From an uncultured Mediterraneibacter sp. (lineage in GTDB: Bacteria; Bacillota; Clostridia; Lachnospirales; Lachnospiraceae), in contig NZ_CAKRDI010000023.1 in the NCBI RefSeq assembly GCF_934309415.1, forward strand, positions 1 through 48,687: a stretch of 48,687 nt of DNA, written 5' to 3'. The notes under the pieces are model-generated. The model was not told where the DNA came from. It did not search any database and saw only the letters and a list, made by a program, of their open reading frames with translations. Shown here one piece after another: positions 25,503 to 33,577 of this stretch. Position numbers and translations under genes: made by a program. Each line of letters opens with the position of its first letter. Position 1 is the stretch's first letter.

Positions 25503-27074
25503 ATGGGAAGATATCTGAATCAGGGGAATGAGAGTTTTCAGAAGAGTGTTAATTCAGAAATATATGTAGATAAAACAGGTCTGATTGAATATACAAACCG
25601 CGTGCTGAATACACAACAGGGATATGTCTGCATCAGCCGGCCAAGACGTTTTGGAAAATCAATGGCGGCCAATATGCTGACCGCTTACTATAGCAGAGGC
25701 TGTGATTCCGAAGAATTATTCTCAGGCTTTGAAATTTCAAAAAGTGCAGATTTTGAGACATATAGGAATAAATACAATACAATTTCTCTGAATATGCAGG
25801 AGTTCCTGAGCCGGAGTAATAATATAGAAGAAGTCATAGACCGGGTGAAGAGGTTCGTTCTGCGTGATCTAAAAAAAGCATATCCGGATGTGGACTATTT
25901 GGATGATATGGATCTGATCGAATCTATGCAGGATGTGTATGAGGAGAAAAAATGTCCGTTTGTTGTAATTATAGATGAATGGGATTGTATTTTCAGAGAG
26001 TTCAGACAGGATAAAGAAGCGCAGGAGCAGTATCTGGATTTCCTGCGGGATCTGTTAAAGGATAAGGCGTGTATTCATTTGGCATATATGACGGGAATTC
26101 TGCCGATTAAGAAATATGGCACGCATTCTGCTTTGAATATGTTTGATGAATTTTCTATGATCAGTCCGGGACCACTGGCAGCTTATGTAGGATTTACAGA
26201 GAAAGAAGCAGAGCAGTTATGCAACCGATATAAGATGGAGATCGAAGAAGTGCGGGCGTGGTATGATGGTTATTCTTTCCCGACGGAAGCTGCGGTGTAC
26301 AGTCCACGTTCTGTTGTAAACAGCATGCTGTTTGGGAAAATAGAAAATTACTGGAATCAGACAGAGACATTTGAAGCACTACAATCATATATCGATATGA
26401 ATTTTGAAGGGTTGAAAGATGACGTGCTCAGTATGATCGCGGGAGAAAGTGTTCCGGTGAATACTGGAAGCTTTACGAATGATATGACAACCTTCCGGAC
26501 GGAAGACGATGTACTGACGTTACTGATCCATTTAGGATATCTTGCCTATGATTTAGATCATAAGACAGTCAAAATCCCGAATAATGAGATACGGCAGGAG
26601 TACGTGAACAGCGTGTCTGCATCAGACTGGGGTGAAGTGTCCCAGGCATTGAAAGAGTCAGCAGATGTGCTGCAGGCAATCTGGCAGAGAAGACCGGAAC
26701 AGGTGGCTGAAGGAATTCGAATTGCTCATTTTGAAACATCGCATATTCAGTATAATGATGAAAATGCATTGAGCTATACGATTTCACTGGCTCTATATGC
26801 TGCAAGAAATTTCTATACTGTACACAGAGAACTGGCAGGAGGCAAAGGATTTGCAGATCTGGTATTCATCCCAAGAAAGAAATTCCAGGAGAAGCCGGCG
26901 CTGGTGGTGGAACTGAAATGGGATAAGTCAGCAGAAGGTGCAATTAGTCAGATTAAGGAAAGAGAGTATTGCAGAAGTCTGGAAAAATATCAGGGAGAGC
27001 TTCTTCTTGTTGGAGTGAATTATAGTAAAAAAACGAAAGAACATACTTGTGTTATAGAAGAATATACGAAGTAA
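25503..27074 (+). CDS. AAA-ATPase-like/PD-(D/E)XK protein
   Basis: The 523-residue protein belongs to the large AAA-ATPase-like (PF09820) plus PDDEXK_9 group. The N-terminal part has VDKTGLIEYTNRVL, then SRPRRFGKSMAANML (Walker A-like) and VVIIDEWDCIF (Walker B). The C-terminal nuclease-like domain shows GKGFADLVFIP and VVELKWDKSAEGAISQIKE. Copies abound in gut anaerobes and related forms occur in mobile DNA, but the function is unknown. AAGGAGAG precedes ATG 25503. It sits as its own transcription unit inside the purine region and may be an insertion there. Confidence 0.88.
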   Translation: MGRYLNQGNESFQKSVNSEIYVDKTGLIEYTNRVLNTQQGYVCISRPRRFGKSMAANMLTAYYSRGCDSEELFSGFEISKSADFETYRNKYNTISLNMQEFLSRSNNIEEVIDRVKRFVLRDLKKAYPDVDYLDDMDLIESMQDVYEEKKCPFVVIIDEWDCIFREFRQDKEAQEQYLDFLRDLLKDKACIHLAYMTGILPIKKYGTHSALNMFDEFSMISPGPLAAYVGFTEKEAEQLCNRYKMEIEEVRAWYDGYSFPTEAAVYSPRSVVNSMLFGKIENYWNQTETFEALQSYIDMNFEGLKDDVLSMIAGESVPVNTGSFTNDMTTFRTEDDVLTLLIHLGYLAYDLDHKTVKIPNNEIRQEYVNSVSASDWGEVSQALKESADVLQAIWQRRPEQVAEGIRIAHFETSHIQYNDENALSYTISLALYAARNFYTVHRELAGGKGFADLVFIPRKKFQEKPALVVELKWDKSAEGAISQIKEREYCRSLEKYQGELLLVGVNYSKKTKEHTCVIEEYTK

Positions 27075-27096
27075 GTGTTATAAAAGTATTGTAGTG

Positions 27097-27219
27097 ATGA
27101 TTGATGCAGGAGTCAGCAGTCTCGTAGCGGGATTCCCGGTCTGGCCGCTTTATGTAATGCTTGGTGCAGTAGCAATAATAGCAGTGGCATCGATTATTCA
27201 GATGATCCGGGCAAAATAA
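27097..27219 (+). CDS. Possible 40-residue membrane peptide
   Basis: ATG 27097 opens 40 codons (MIDAGVSSLVAGFPVWPLY, then a hydrophobic helix and RAK). Coding-like composition and one membrane segment suggest a small protein or the tail of a lost permease. There is no clear ribosome site, so this is weak. Confidence 0.3.
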   Translation: MIDAGVSSLVAGFPVWPLYVMLGAVAIIAVASIIQMIRAK

Positions 27220-27238
27220 AAAATGACAGGAATGAAAA

Positions 27239-27970
27239 ATGGAAGAAAACAGAAAAAATGATCCAGCTTATATGAAGGTGTATCATCAGATCAAAGCAGA
27301 AATACAGAAAGGAACTTACCCAATCGGAAGTTTTATACCAAAGGAAAGTGAGCTGGAAGCGCTTTATAAGGTCAGCCGTACAACGATTCGTAAGGCGATT
27401 AAGCTTTTGGTGGACGAGGAAACGTTGGAAGTGCGGCAGGGCAGAGGCACAAAGGTATTAAATTATAAAGCCAGACAGAATTACACGCGTGTAAGTTCTG
27501 TAACAGAGGCGTTGAGAAAACGTGGATATGATGTGACAATAGGAAATATGGAGATCGACATCATAGAATCAGAGGGGCAGATTGCGGAATGTCTGGAGAT
27601 TCCATATGGGGAGAAGGTTGCAAGAATTCAGCGACTGGTACTGGCGGATGGCCGTCCTGTAACAATCATGGAGAATTACATTGCTTATGACAAGGTGCCT
27701 GAAATCGAGAATTTCAATAATAAATTCGTAGCACTGTATCAGTTTATAGAGGAGCAATATGGTCTCAAGATTGAAGAGACAAAGGACAGAATTTTTGCGA
27801 AACAGGCAGATTTTCTTGAATCGCAGGTACTTCAGACAGAGCCAAAAGAGGCACTGTTGATTGTTGAGCGTGTTACATATTATAAGGATCATCCGGTTAC
27901 AATGGATCACGTCAGAATCATTGGAAGTGAATATGAAGTGGAAATCAGGGGAAGAGGCAGATTAAAATGA
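27239..27970 (+). CDS. GntR-family regulator (HutC/UTRA type)
   Basis: The 243-residue protein has the GntR winged helix at residues 10-75 (VYHQIKAEIQKGTYPIGSF, then SRTTIRKAIKLLVDEETLE, then QGRGTKV). A UTRA effector-binding domain follows to the end (VARIQRLVLADGRPV, RVTYYKDHPV). Its stop overlaps the deoC start (ATGA), so the two form one operon. It probably responds to a sugar phosphate or nucleoside-derived ligand and controls deoC and perhaps the purine genes. Confidence 0.9.
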   Translation: MEENRKNDPAYMKVYHQIKAEIQKGTYPIGSFIPKESELEALYKVSRTTIRKAIKLLVDEETLEVRQGRGTKVLNYKARQNYTRVSSVTEALRKRGYDVTIGNMEIDIIESEGQIAECLEIPYGEKVARIQRLVLADGRPVTIMENYIAYDKVPEIENFNNKFVALYQFIEEQYGLKIEETKDRIFAKQADFLESQVLQTEPKEALLIVERVTYYKDHPVTMDHVRIIGSEYEVEIRGRGRLK

Positions 27971-28647
27971 ACAAAGAGGAACGCACGAGTCTGGCCAGGC
28001 ATATGGATATCAGTTGTGTGCAGGCATTTCATACCAGACAGGAAATCGACCGGATGATTGCATTTGCGAAAGAAGAGCTGGTGGCAGCAGTATTTACACT
28101 TCCTGCGTACAGCGAATATACAGCTATGAAGCTGCAGGATACACCGGAGGTTCATGCAGGTGGTGTAGTAAGTTTCCCCGGTGGAGGAGATACCTGTGGA
28201 CAGAAATGCAGACAGGCAAAAGAACTCTGTGAATATGGCTGTCAGGAAATTGATATGGTTATGAATCTGACGGCGCTGAAAAGTGGAGAGAGTTCTTATG
28301 TGAAGGAAGAAATCTGTGCTGTCCGGGATACAGTGCCGGATGTGATCTTAAAGGTAATTGTAGAAGCAGGGCATCTGTCAGAAGAGGAACTGCGGAGGGC
28401 AGTTGAACTTTGTGTGGAAGCTGGAGCAGATTATGTAAAGACAAGTACAGGCTGGTATCCTGCTTATCCGACAACCGTGGAACAGGTACGGATTATGTGT
28501 GAACAGGCTGCCGGAAGAATTCATGTAAAGGCCGCCGGTGGAATCCGAAGCCTGGAAGTGATTCAGCAGATGCGACAGTTTGGATGCGAGCGGTTTGGGT
28601 TAGGTATGAATTCGGCGATAAATATCTTAAATGGAATAAAAGAGTAA
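27967..28647 (+). CDS. deoC: Deoxyribose-phosphate aldolase
   Basis: The 226-residue protein is a complete DeoC. It has QEIDMVMN (catalytic aspartate region), VILKVIVEAG, the Schiff-base lysine in DYVKTSTGW, and the second lysine in HVKAAGGIR. It cleaves 2-deoxyribose-5-phosphate to glyceraldehyde-3-phosphate and acetaldehyde. It is translationally coupled to the GntR gene. Next to purine deaminases and a nucleoside transporter, it supplies the deoxyribose branch of nucleoside catabolism, and the acetaldehyde could be reduced by an alcohol dehydrogenase such as the one downstream. Confidence 0.95.
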   Translation: MNKEERTSLARHMDISCVQAFHTRQEIDRMIAFAKEELVAAVFTLPAYSEYTAMKLQDTPEVHAGGVVSFPGGGDTCGQKCRQAKELCEYGCQEIDMVMNLTALKSGESSYVKEEICAVRDTVPDVILKVIVEAGHLSEEELRRAVELCVEAGADYVKTSTGWYPAYPTTVEQVRIMCEQAAGRIHVKAAGGIRSLEVIQQMRQFGCERFGLGMNSAINILNGIKE

Positions 28648-28665
28648 CCTTTTAGATACATATAC

Positions 28666-28711
28666 TGAAAAGAACGTTGAAAGATTGTGAGATTTTTCGA
28701 TGCTCTTTTCA
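28666..28711 (+). terminator. Weak hairpin terminator after deoC
   Basis: TGAAAAGA (28666-28673) pairs with TCTTTTCA (28704-28711), with an inner GAAA/TTTC pairing. Only ATTG follows, so the U-tract comes from the stem itself. It separates deoC from the alcohol dehydrogenase gene. Confidence 0.5.
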
Positions 28712-28783
28712 TTGAAATAAATACCTTTCAGTAATATACTTTCATTAGACAAAAAATTAACAAACTGAAAGGAGCCGGAAATT

Positions 28784-29845
28784 ATGAAAGGTTACGCAAT
28801 GTTAAAAATTGGAGAATCAGGATGGATCGAGAAGGAGAGACCAAAATGTGGACCGCTGGATGCGATCTGTAAACCACTGGCAGTAGCAATCTGTACATCA
28901 GATGTTCATACACTGTGGGAAGGTGCTATTGGAGAGAGAACAGATATGATTCTTGGACATGAAGGATGTGCAGAAGTCGTAGAAGTAGGTGAACTGGTTA
29001 AAGACTTTAAACCAGGAGACAGAGTACTGGTTCCGGCAATTACACCAGACTGGAACTCCCTGGAAGCACAGGCCGGATATTCCATGCATTCAGGCGGTAT
29101 GCTGGCAGGCTGGAAATTCTCAAACTTTAAAGATGGTGTGTTCTCAGAATATTTCCATGTAAACGATGCAGATGGTAACCTTGCACTGCTTCCGGACAAT
29201 ATTAATGTTGTGGATGCGTGTATGCTTTCTGACATGGTACCGACAGGTTTCCATGGAGTTGAGCTGGCTGATGTACAGTTTGGTGATACCGTTCTTGTGA
29301 TCGGAATCGGACCGGTTGGACTGATGTCTGTAGCTGGTGCAAATATGCGTGGTGCAGCAAGAATCATTGCTGTAGGAACAAGACCGGTCTGTGTGGAAGC
29401 TGCAAAGGGATATGGTGCAACAGACTTTGTAAGTTACAAGAATGGTCCTATCTTCCAGCAGGTTCTGGATATGACAGACGGAAAAGGTGTAGATAAGATC
29501 ATCATCGCTGGTGGTGGTGTTGAGACATTCTCAGAGGCAATCAAATGTCTGAAACCAGGCGGAAAGATTGGAAATGTCAACTACCTTGGATCTGGTGACA
29601 ACATTGATATTCCACGTGTTGAATGGGGTGTTGGAATGGGACACAAACAGATCAACGGAGGACTGATGCCAGGTGGACGTCTCCGCATGGAAAAACTTGG
29701 AGCACTTGTTTCATCAGGTAAATTAGATCTGGCCCCACTCAGTACACATGTATTTGAAGGATGGGATCATCTGGAAGAAGCATTATTCCTTATGAGAGAT
29801 AAGCCAAAGGATCTGATTAAACCGGTTGTAAAATTAGCAGATTAG
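28784..29845 (+). CDS. Zinc-dependent medium-chain alcohol dehydrogenase
   Basis: The 353-residue protein resembles clostridial secondary-alcohol/isopropanol dehydrogenases. Catalytic-zinc residues appear as Cys in AICTSDVHT (residue 37), His-Glu in GHEGCAEVVEVG (residue 59), and Asp in LSDMVPTGFHG (about 150). The Rossmann motif GIGPVGLMSV follows, then a terminal region typical of the tetrameric enzymes. The four-cysteine structural-zinc loop is absent, as in that subgroup. GAAAGGAGC precedes ATG 28784. Only 11 bp separate it from the COG0523 gene. Confidence 0.9.
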   Translation: MKGYAMLKIGESGWIEKERPKCGPLDAICKPLAVAICTSDVHTLWEGAIGERTDMILGHEGCAEVVEVGELVKDFKPGDRVLVPAITPDWNSLEAQAGYSMHSGGMLAGWKFSNFKDGVFSEYFHVNDADGNLALLPDNINVVDACMLSDMVPTGFHGVELADVQFGDTVLVIGIGPVGLMSVAGANMRGAARIIAVGTRPVCVEAAKGYGATDFVSYKNGPIFQQVLDMTDGKGVDKIIIAGGGVETFSEAIKCLKPGGKIGNVNYLGSGDNIDIPRVEWGVGMGHKQINGGLMPGGRLRMEKLGALVSSGKLDLAPLSTHVFEGWDHLEEALFLMRDKPKDLIKPVVKLAD

Positions 29846-29856
29846 GCGGATAAGTA

Positions 29857-30777
29857 ATGAAGATATTGATCGTATCAGGTTTCCTTGGAGCAGGAAAGAC
29901 TACATTTATCAAAGCACTTGCCAGATATACAGGCAAGAAGTTTGCAGTGTTGGAAAATGAATATGGTGCAGCGGGGATCGATGGAGACAGACTGAATCAG
30001 AGTATGAAGAATGGAGAAGTAAATCTCTGGGAGATGGCGGATGGATGTATCTGTTGCTCTGCAAAAGGAGATTTTGCTTCATCGGTTCTGACGATTGCAA
30101 ATGCGGTAGATCCTGAATATCTGGTCGTTGAACCGACCGGAGTTGGAATGCTTGGACGCATTGTTCAGAATCTTCAGCAGATTGAATATGAACGGATTTC
30201 TCTTCTTGCACCGGTGACGATTGTGGATATCCACAGTTATCGGAGGTATATGAGAGAATATCCTGAGTTGTATCTGAATCAGATTAGGGAAGCCGAGACG
30301 ATCATTGTATCAAAGACGGAAGAAAGCTCATCATCTGAAAAAGAGGCAATAGAACAGTTCCTGCATAAAGAAAATCCGAACGCAGTGATTGTAACCCGGC
30401 ATTATTCTTCCATGTCAGAAGAGATGTGGAAACGGTTATTAGTGACAGGCTATGACGGCTCAGTTATCTGCTCAGAGGATGAGACAGAACAGAAATTGCC
30501 GGATTCCTTTTCTGTGACAAATGTAGTAATGAGTTCTGTAGAGGGATTGCTTCTTTTTCTGGAAGATCTGATCCGGGGACAGTACGGTGATGTAATCCGT
30601 GCCAAAGGACAGTTATATGCAGGAAAGATAGCAGTTCAGTTTGACGTGGCAGATGGCAGATACTGTGTCGCAGGTATGGATAAGATCGTAAATGGAAAAG
30701 CGGTCTTTATAGGAAAAAAAATAAAAAAACAGAAGATCCGCAGACGTTTTATAACAAAGAATAAGATGAGAATCTGA
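29857..30777 (+). CDS. COG0523/CobW-family GTPase, putative metallochaperone
   Basis: The 306-residue G3E GTPase has Walker A GFLGAGKTTF at residues 8-17. A switch and Walker B-like region (NEYGAAGIDG, then LVVEPTGVG) and the metal-binding CICC motif in ADGCICCSAKG also mark it. The expected NKxD appears altered (VSKTEE). The C-terminal region is short. The gene follows the zinc alcohol dehydrogenase by 11 bp, so it may load or maintain metal in that enzyme. Family members handle Zn, Co or Ni. The client is inferred from context. Confidence 0.85.
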   Translation: MKILIVSGFLGAGKTTFIKALARYTGKKFAVLENEYGAAGIDGDRLNQSMKNGEVNLWEMADGCICCSAKGDFASSVLTIANAVDPEYLVVEPTGVGMLGRIVQNLQQIEYERISLLAPVTIVDIHSYRRYMREYPELYLNQIREAETIIVSKTEESSSSEKEAIEQFLHKENPNAVIVTRHYSSMSEEMWKRLLVTGYDGSVICSEDETEQKLPDSFSVTNVVMSSVEGLLLFLEDLIRGQYGDVIRAKGQLYAGKIAVQFDVADGRYCVAGMDKIVNGKAVFIGKKIKKQKIRRRFITKNKMRI

Positions 30778-30790
30778 TGGTTCTGATTGA

Positions 30791-30827
30791 AAGGGCTGAA
30801 ATCTTATAAAAAGATTTCGGCCTTTTT
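30791..30827 (+). terminator. Intrinsic terminator after the COG0523 gene
   Basis: GGCTGAAATCTT pairs with AAGATTTCGGCC, followed by TTTTTATATA. Confidence 0.9.
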
Positions 30828-30955
30828 ATATATTGGGAAAGTGCTCTTTCCTAATATATAAAAACGCTCCGCGAGGATGCGCACCGCGGCGTACAAGGAA
30901 GATGTCGTAAGCGACCGCCGCAGGCGCTAGAATGTGCCAAGGCACATTCTTTGTT
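30822..30955 (+). repeat. Family C repeat: AT-rich palindrome plus GC-rich inverted repeats
   Basis: TATATATTGGGAAAG and CTTTCCTAATATATA form a long hairpin (about 30825-30860). It is followed by a GC-rich block of small inverted repeats (GGATGCGCACCGCGGCG, GCGACCGCCGCAGGCGC, AATGTGCCAAGGCACATT). The block is conspicuously GC-rich for this genome and a shortened relative lies at 38621-38662. No open frame is supported. Confidence 0.6.
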
Positions 30956-30956
30956 C

Positions 30957-31011
30957 TTGACAAATAGATCACAGTGCGATATATTACAAACATCGAAGTG
31001 CGATACATCAC
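30957..31011 (+). promoter_or_regulatory. padR promoter with two operator-like repeats
   Basis: TTGACA (30957-30962), 17 bases, TATATT (30980-30985). Two near-palindromic copies, GTGCGATATATTAC (30974-30987) and GTGCGATACATCAC (30998-31011), are spaced 24 bp apart. The first overlaps the -10 box. This suits autorepression by the PadR protein encoded 17 bp later. Confidence 0.7.
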
Positions 31012-31027
31012 ACTGAAAGGAGAAATT

Positions 31028-31345
31028 ATGGACGCACATATAAAGAAAGTTTATGTTCCGATGACGGAGACAGGATTTTATATATTATTATGTCTGCGAA
31101 CGCCCAATCATGGGTATGGAATTGTACAGAAAGTAAAAGAACTGACGGAGGAAGAAGTCGTACTTGGACCAGGAACTATGTATGGAAGTCTTTCGAAAAT
31201 GGAAAAAGATGGACTGATTTATTTTGTCAGGGAAGAAGAGAAGCGAAAGATTTACCAAATTACAGATCTGGGGACGGAAGTTCTGGAACTTGAGTTAAAA
31301 AGAATTCGTAGATTGTATCGTAATGCACAGGAGGTAGTAAAATGA
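31028..31345 (+). CDS. PadR-family transcriptional regulator
   Basis: The 105-residue protein is a small PadR (subfamily 2): TETGFYILLCLRTPNHGYGI, ELTEEEVVLGPGTMYGSLSKME in part, and GLIYFVREEEKRKIYQITDLG. It has the winged helix but only a short C-terminal dimer helix. GAAAGGAGAAAT precedes ATG 31028, and a longer reading from 30974 would run through the promoter. It overlaps the DUF2812 gene by 4 bp (ATGA). PadR/DUF2812 pairs are common in Firmicutes and resemble sensor-regulator couples. Confidence 0.9.
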   Translation: MDAHIKKVYVPMTETGFYILLCLRTPNHGYGIVQKVKELTEEEVVLGPGTMYGSLSKMEKDGLIYFVREEEKRKIYQITDLGTEVLELELKRIRRLYRNAQEVVK

Positions 31346-31884
31346 GTGGAATGAAGAAGGAATTTCGTTGGTTTTCTATTATGGATTATGATAAAGAGGG
31401 AGAGTATCTGAGTGAAAGACATAGAGAAGGCTGGAAATTTTATAATGTGACATTTCCTGGAATCTATACATTTGAGAGGTGCGAACCGGAGGAGGTCGTT
31501 TATCAATTAGATTATAATAAAGAAGGAAAGAAAAATCAGGATGAATATGTACAGATGTTTAAAGATTGTGGTTGGGAATATGTAATGGATTTTAACGGAT
31601 ATAGTTATTTTAGAAAACCGGTATCCCAGATGCAGCAGAAAGAAGAAATCTTTTGCGATGACATGTCAAGACTGGATTTGCTGAATCGTATATTTGTAAG
31701 CAGAGTAATTCCAATGATTGCAATTTTTTTCTTTTCACTTGTCAATATTTTTATATCTGCAGTAAGACAAAGAGAGTACGGATTAATGATGATATCGATT
31801 GCGTTGATGGTTCTGTATATTACAGTATTTTTACAGACAACAGTGAAATATATTTCATTTCGCAGGAAAGTAAATAGAACGTAA
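31342..31884 (+). CDS. DUF2812 membrane protein
   Basis: The 180-residue protein has an N-terminal soluble DUF2812 domain (EFRWFSIMDYDKEGEYLSE, GWKFYNVTFPGIYTFE, FKDCGWEYVMDFNGYSYFRKP) and two C-terminal membrane helices (about 117-137 and 147-167). It is translationally coupled to the PadR gene and is probably its regulated partner. The stop codon TAA (31882-31884) lies inside a GTAAC pentamer flanked by AATAGAAC repeats, so the C-terminal end was likely set by a mobile-element scar. Confidence 0.85.
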   Translation: MSGMKKEFRWFSIMDYDKEGEYLSERHREGWKFYNVTFPGIYTFERCEPEEVVYQLDYNKEGKKNQDEYVQMFKDCGWEYVMDFNGYSYFRKPVSQMQQKEEIFCDDMSRLDLLNRIFVSRVIPMIAIFFFSLVNIFISAVRQREYGLMMISIALMVLYITVFLQTTVKYISFRRKVNRT

Positions 31885-31941
31885 CAATAGAACGTTACTG
31901 TTCACAGCATAGCTGCAAACAGTAACGTATCTCGCCATTTC
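31873..31941 (+). mobile_element. Family A relics: a five-base scar followed by a truncated element
   Basis: AATAGAAC (31873-31880), GTAAC, AATAGAAC (31886-31893) looks like an 8-bp duplication still holding the last five bases of a lost element. A second copy follows directly. Its 33-bp palindromic unit at 31894-31926 leads into GTATCTCGCCATTTCTG, the start of the long-form body in reverse orientation, which is cut off near 31941. Confidence 0.7.
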
Positions 31942-31951
31942 TGTGTGTTCT

Positions 31952-31980
31952 TTGCGATATCTATTAAAATCTGCTATACT
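31952..31980 (+). promoter_or_regulatory. Promoter of the MmcQ-MGMT gene, copy 2 of a duplicated module
   Basis: TTGCGA (31952-31957), 17 bases, TATACT (31975-31980), followed by TGAACAAGCAAGAAGAAA. This resembles 25383-25440. The gene start is about 78 bp downstream. Confidence 0.65.
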
Positions 31981-32057
31981 TGAACAAGCAAGAAGAAAAG
32001 GCGGACTATATATAAAAAGAAATGCAAAGTTATGGCGCTGATAGAGGAGGAGATTCT

Positions 32058-32687
32058 GTGAAATCAAGAGAAGAGGCAATAAACTTTGGACTGACCTTTC
32101 AGGACAGTTACGAGGAGCGCCCGTTCAAAGACCAGAACTGGCAGCTTGTGCGTGTGAAGGGGAGCAAAAAGGCGTTTCTGTGGGTGTATGAAAAAGATGG
32201 ATGGATCCATCTGAACGTCAAGGCAGATCCGCAGTGGCGGGATTTCTGGCGTGCGGCATATGCATCTGTTATTCCGGGATATCATCAGAATAAAGAACAC
32301 TGGAATACGATCATACTGGATGGATCTGTGCCGGACAGAGATGTCAGAAGAATGATTGCCGAGAGTTATGATCTTGTGACAGACAGTCCGACAAAGAGAA
32401 TCTATGAAGCTGTAAAGCGGATTCCCAAAGGACGTGTGGCAACTTATGGGCAGGTGGCAAAGATGGCCGGAAATGAGAGGATGTCAAGAGCTGTCGGGAA
32501 TGCGCTGCATAAGAACCCGGATCCGGATCATATTCCATGTTTCCGTGTCGTGAATTCGAAAGGAGAACTGGCAGGGGCATTTGCGTTTGGAGGTGCGAAT
32601 GTACAGGCAGATCTTTTGAGAGAAGACGGCGTGGAAGTTGTGGACGGAAAGGTAGATCTGAAGAGATTTCAGATGGAAGATGAATAG
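32058..32687 (+). CDS. MmcQ/YjbR domain fused to an MGMT-like domain
   Basis: The 209-residue protein starts at GTG 32058 behind AGAGGAGGAG. Residues 1-105 are an MmcQ/YjbR-like fold (HLNVKADPQWRDFWRAAYAS, VIPGYHQNKEHWNTIILDG). Residues 112-205 are the DNA-binding/alkyltransferase domain (IPKGRVATYGQVAKMAGN, SRAVGNALHKNP, then IPCFRVVNSKGEL). The active-site pentad reads PCFRV rather than PCHRV, so the cysteine remains but the histidine of the relay is replaced. It may be a DNA-repair alkyltransferase with unusual chemistry, or a lesion-binding protein like ATLs. Confidence 0.88.
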   Translation: MKSREEAINFGLTFQDSYEERPFKDQNWQLVRVKGSKKAFLWVYEKDGWIHLNVKADPQWRDFWRAAYASVIPGYHQNKEHWNTIILDGSVPDRDVRRMIAESYDLVTDSPTKRIYEAVKRIPKGRVATYGQVAKMAGNERMSRAVGNALHKNPDPDHIPCFRVVNSKGELAGAFAFGGANVQADLLREDGVEVVDGKVDLKRFQMEDE

Positions 32688-32714
32688 AGTTAAATTGTAA
32701 TTGGGGGAACAAAA

Positions 32715-33575
32715 ATGAAAAGTAAGAAACCAGATTCCATAGGGTTTGTGAAAGAAACAGTGATTTTGACTGTGGCAGTAGCGATCATTGCCGCGGCGGT
32801 ATATTTTTTCCTGGTACCAAGTCATACATCCATCAGCAGTATTTCCGGTCTGGGAATTGTGTTGTCTAATTTTGTGCCGCTTCCGTTGTCGGCAATTACG
32901 ATGATCTTGAATGTTGTCCTTCTGATCATCGGATTCATCACCTGTGGAAGAGAATTTGGGGCAAAAACAGTTTATACGAGTGTGATGCTGCCGTTATTTT
33001 TGGGAGCTTTTGAAATTCTGTTTCCAAATTTTGATTCCATGACAAAGAGTCAGGAGTTGGATGCACTTTGTTATATTTTGGTTGTAAGTATAGGATTAAG
33101 TATCCTTTTTAATCGGAATGCATCTTCCGGTGGATTGGATATTGTTGCAAAAATCATGAACAAGTATCTACATATAGAGCTGGGGAAAGCGATGTCTTTG
33201 TCAGGAATGTGTGTGGCACTTTCGGCAGCACTTGTCTATGATAAGAAGACAGTTGTTTTAAGTGTTCTTGGAACTTATTTTAACGGAATAGCTCTGGATC
33301 ATTTTATTTTCGACAATAATAAGAAACGCCGTGTCTGCATTATCACTGAGAAAGAGGAAGAACTGCGTCAGTTTATTATCAATGATCTGCACAGCGGAGC
33401 TACAATCTATGAAGCAACAGGAGCATATAATTTTGAAAAGCACAATGAGATCATTACGATTGTAGATAAAAGCGAATATCAGAAATTGATGAATTTTATA
33501 AACCGGGAGGATCCGAAAGCATTTATTACAATTTATAATGTATCAAATATGCAGTATCAACCCAAGGTACATTAG
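32715..33575 (+). CDS. YitT-family membrane protein (DUF161/DUF2179)
   Basis: The 286-residue protein has about five to six membrane helices in the first 200 residues (ISGLGIVLSNFVPLPL, NRNASSGGLDIVAKIMNKY). A cytosolic DUF2179 domain follows (RRVCIITEKEEELRQFIIND, GATIYEATGAY, ITIYNV). GGGGGAAC precedes ATG 32715. Its location 27 bp after the MmcQ-MGMT gene suggests co-transcription. The function of the family is unknown; transport or sensing is suspected. Confidence 0.9.
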   Translation: MKSKKPDSIGFVKETVILTVAVAIIAAAVYFFLVPSHTSISSISGLGIVLSNFVPLPLSAITMILNVVLLIIGFITCGREFGAKTVYTSVMLPLFLGAFEILFPNFDSMTKSQELDALCYILVVSIGLSILFNRNASSGGLDIVAKIMNKYLHIELGKAMSLSGMCVALSAALVYDKKTVVLSVLGTYFNGIALDHFIFDNNKKRRVCIITEKEEELRQFIINDLHSGATIYEATGAYNFEKHNEIITIVDKSEYQKLMNFINREDPKAFITIYNVSNMQYQPKVH

Positions 33576-33577
33576 AT

